From Henricia sp. BOLD:AAB3569 (taxonomy: Eukaryota; Echinodermata; Asteroidea; Spinulosida; Echinasteridae), in assembly GCA_037783545.1 (NCBI GenBank), contig JBBELK010001514.1:1-64000 (forward strand): 64,000 nt of DNA, written 5' to 3'. The translations under genes were made by a program, and so were the position numbers. The notes below the pieces were generated by a model. It ran no database searches, was not told the origin of the DNA, and was given only the letters and a program-made list of their open reading frames with translations. Shown piece after piece: positions 62,661 to 64,000 of the stretch; positions within the stretch are counted from its first letter, which is position 1, and the number at the start of each line of letters is the position of its first letter.

Positions 62661-64000
62661 GTCAAAGTGTGTCCCAAATGCCGGCAAATTTGGAAATCAA
62701 GGAATTTTCCAACCAACTTCAAATTTTGCATGCTCCAAACTGTATATATTCCGCACTTGTCATGCAAAATTGACAGATTTTCGCTGGGAAATGACGGAGA
62801 ATTTTCAGAGTTTAGGGAAAACGGAGCTCGGCTACGTGGTTATTCCCCTAACCGTGGCTGTTGGGACACCCTGCGCCGCGCTGGTGTACATTTGTACGGC
62901 CGTTGACTCACCCCAGATTGTGACGGGAATTAGGTCAAAGTGTGTCCCAAATGCCGGCAAATTTGGAAATCAAGGAATTTTCCAACCAACTTCAAATTTT
63001 GCATGCTCCAAACTGTATATATCCCGCACTTGTCATGCAAAATTGACAGATTTTCGCTGGGAAATGACGGAGAAATTTCAGAGTTTAGGGAAAACGGAGC
63101 TCGGCTACGTGGTTATTCCCCTAACCGTGGCTGTTGGGACACCCTGCGCCGCGCTGGTTTACATTTGTACGGCCGTTGACTCACCCCAGATTGTGACGGG
63201 AATTAGGTCAAAGTGTGTCCCAAATGCCGGCAAATTTGGAAATCAAGGAATTTTCCAACCAACTTCAAATTTTGCATGATCCAAACTGTATATATCCCGC
63301 ACTTGTCTTGCAAAATTGACAGACTTTCGCTCTGAAATGACGGAGAAATTTCAGAGTTTAGGGAAAACGGAGCTCGGCTGCGTGGTTATTCCCCTAACCG
63401 TGGCTGTTGGGACACCCTGCGCCGCGCTGGTGTACATTTGTACGGCCGTTGACTCACCCCAGATTGTGACGGGAATTAGGTCAAAGTGTGTACCAAATGC
63501 CGGCAAATTTGGAAATCAAGGAATTTTCCAACCAACTTCAAATTTTGCATGATCCAAACTGTATATATCCCGCACTTGTCATGCAAAATTGACAGATTTT
63601 CGTTCTGAAATGACGGAGAAATTTCAGAGTTTAGGGAAAACGGAGCTCGGCTGCGTGGTTATTCCCCTAACCGTGGCTGTTGGGACACCCTGCGCCGCGC
63701 TGGTGTACATTTGTACGGCCGTTGACTCACCCCAGATTGTGACGGAAATTAGGTCAAAGTGTGTCCCAAATGCCGCCAAATTTGGAAATCAAGGAATTTT
63801 CCAACCAACTTCTAATTTTGCATGCTCCAAACTGTATATATCCTGCACTTGTCATGCAAAATTGACAGATTTTCGCTGGGAAATGACGGAGAAATGTCAG
63901 AGTTTAGGGAAAACGGAGCTCGGCTACGTGGTTATTCCCCTAACCGTGGCTGTTGTGACACCCTGCGCCGCGCTGGTGTACATTTGTACGGCCGTTGACT

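Larger units (their letters stand above)
58129..63279 (+). other. Stop-free frame across 19 satellite B monomers (not called a gene)
   Basis: This frame is open for 1,716 codons because the 273-bp monomer is exactly 91 codons and the consensus has no stop in it. Similar but shorter open stretches lie at 37399-38760, 39925-41496, 44375-45808 and 46118-47794. They end at TGA in the GCATGATCC subtype, TAG in CGCTAGG or TTTTAG variants, or at single-base indels. Many frequent monomer differences change the residue (TAC/TGC, TTC/TCC, CCC/TCC, GGG/TGG, CAG/CAT) with no visible bias to silent changes. There is no distinct 5' region, and a second frame carries a repeated 79-residue ORF. I therefore treat it as a by-product of unit length. 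Confidence 0.75.
36886..64000 (+). repeat. Satellite B tandem array (273-bp monomer)
   Basis: About 99 head-to-tail monomers of 273 bp run from the junction to the right edge, where the array is cut by the window. The first unit is partial and starts at GAGCTCGG. Copies differ by a handful of substitutions plus rare single-base indels (for example near 39159, 39930, 41490, 42535, 43432, 44117, 49310, 55313 and 57790). Recurrent subfamily marks are CTACGTGG/CTGCGTGG, ATATTCCGC/ATATCCCGC, GCATGCTCC/GCATGATCC, TTCGCTGGG/TTCGCTCTG, and ATTCCCC/ATTTCCC. No gene, transposon or other insertion interrupts it. I do not recognise the satellite by name, but a 110-bp part is clearly related to satellite A. 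Confidence 0.97.
57800..64000 (+). repeat. Satellite B 20-monomer repeat, 5,460 bp (second copy cut by window edge)
   Basis: Sequence at about 57800-58540 returns at about 63260-64000 with an offset of 5,460 bp (20 x 273). The copies share the otherwise rare CTTGTCTTGCAAAATTG (57841 and 63301), then a GACTTTCGCTCTG monomer, a GATTTTCGTTCTG monomer, a GCCGCCAAATTTGG monomer and GTTGTGACACC, in the same order. Seen differences are one substitution (TCCCAAATG against TACCAAATG at 63492) and one extra T near 57790. Only about 740 bp of the second copy is visible. Confidence 0.75.

Noticed and set aside
37002-63179. Repeated 79-residue plus-strand ORF with a CPKC start in satellite B
   Set aside because: It is the second frame of the 273-bp unit, ends once per monomer, and overlaps the longer stop-free frame. 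The CxxC-like start alone does not indicate a zinc-binding protein.
1-64000. CRISPR array
   Set aside because: The repeats are 193-273-bp units joined directly with no unique spacers and no cas genes; this is satellite DNA.
36886-64000. Telomeric or subtelomeric repeat array
   Set aside because: Only isolated TTAGGG and CCCTAA hexamers occur, one each per 273-bp unit, never in tandem.
1-64000. rDNA, 5S or tRNA gene cluster
   Set aside because: Unit sizes and tandem order prompted the check, but I saw no 5S internal control elements, tRNA A/B boxes with a cloverleaf, or conserved rRNA segments in either monomer.

Overview
The window is almost entirely non-genic: two long satellite DNA arrays meet at about 36.3-36.9 kb across a ~600-bp fragment that looks like one end of a DNA transposon. 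Nothing looks bacterial or viral. The homogenised tandem repeats with higher-order structure, and a Myb/SANT-like ORF start in a strong Kozak context behind a palindrome-rich terminus, point to a eukaryote. A metazoan, quite possibly an invertebrate, is an inference from the style of the transposon fragment; the species cannot be read from the sequence.

Region 1 (1-36287), satellite A. About 180 head-to-tail monomers occur in two main lengths, 193 bp and 205 bp, with 206-bp variants. The difference is a 12-bp segment (CTGCCGGCACAG), present in long and absent from short monomers. Diagnostic variants recur at fixed distances, showing nested higher-order repeats (HORs): dimers of 411 bp, hexamers of ~1.21 kb, decamers of ~1.99-2.01 kb and one 3,814-bp tandem duplication. 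Every monomer has a dyad (CAGACGC...GCGTCTG), and most have a 17-bp CENP-B-box-like sequence matching 13 of 17 consensus positions. No genes were found.

Region 2 (36288-36885), junction fragment. It starts with a GGCCCGTATTCTG terminus, then a 60-bp nearly perfect palindrome, ~120 bp of GTTTAA/GTCTAA-rich subterminal repeats, a non-repetitive leader, and the first 77 codons of a Myb/SANT-like DNA-binding protein of the kind carried by PIF/Harbinger transposons. The ORF is cut in its third helix by the start of satellite B, whose first bases supply the stop codon.

Region 3 (36886-64000), satellite B. About 99 head-to-tail monomers of 273 bp form HORs of 3, 4, 5, 6 and 20 monomers. Because 273 is 91 x 3 and one frame of the consensus lacks stops, very long open frames appear (up to 1,716 codons). 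I read these as a by-product of unit length, not as genes.

Main observation: the two satellites are not independent. A 110-bp stretch of the A monomer aligns without gaps and in the same orientation to the B monomer at 76/110 identities (69%), and weaker similarity continues on both sides. A and B therefore look like anciently diverged members of one satellite superfamily, B carrying about 70-80 bp more. The window may be centromeric or pericentromeric heterochromatin, but the sequence alone cannot prove that. I see no multi-gene system here.
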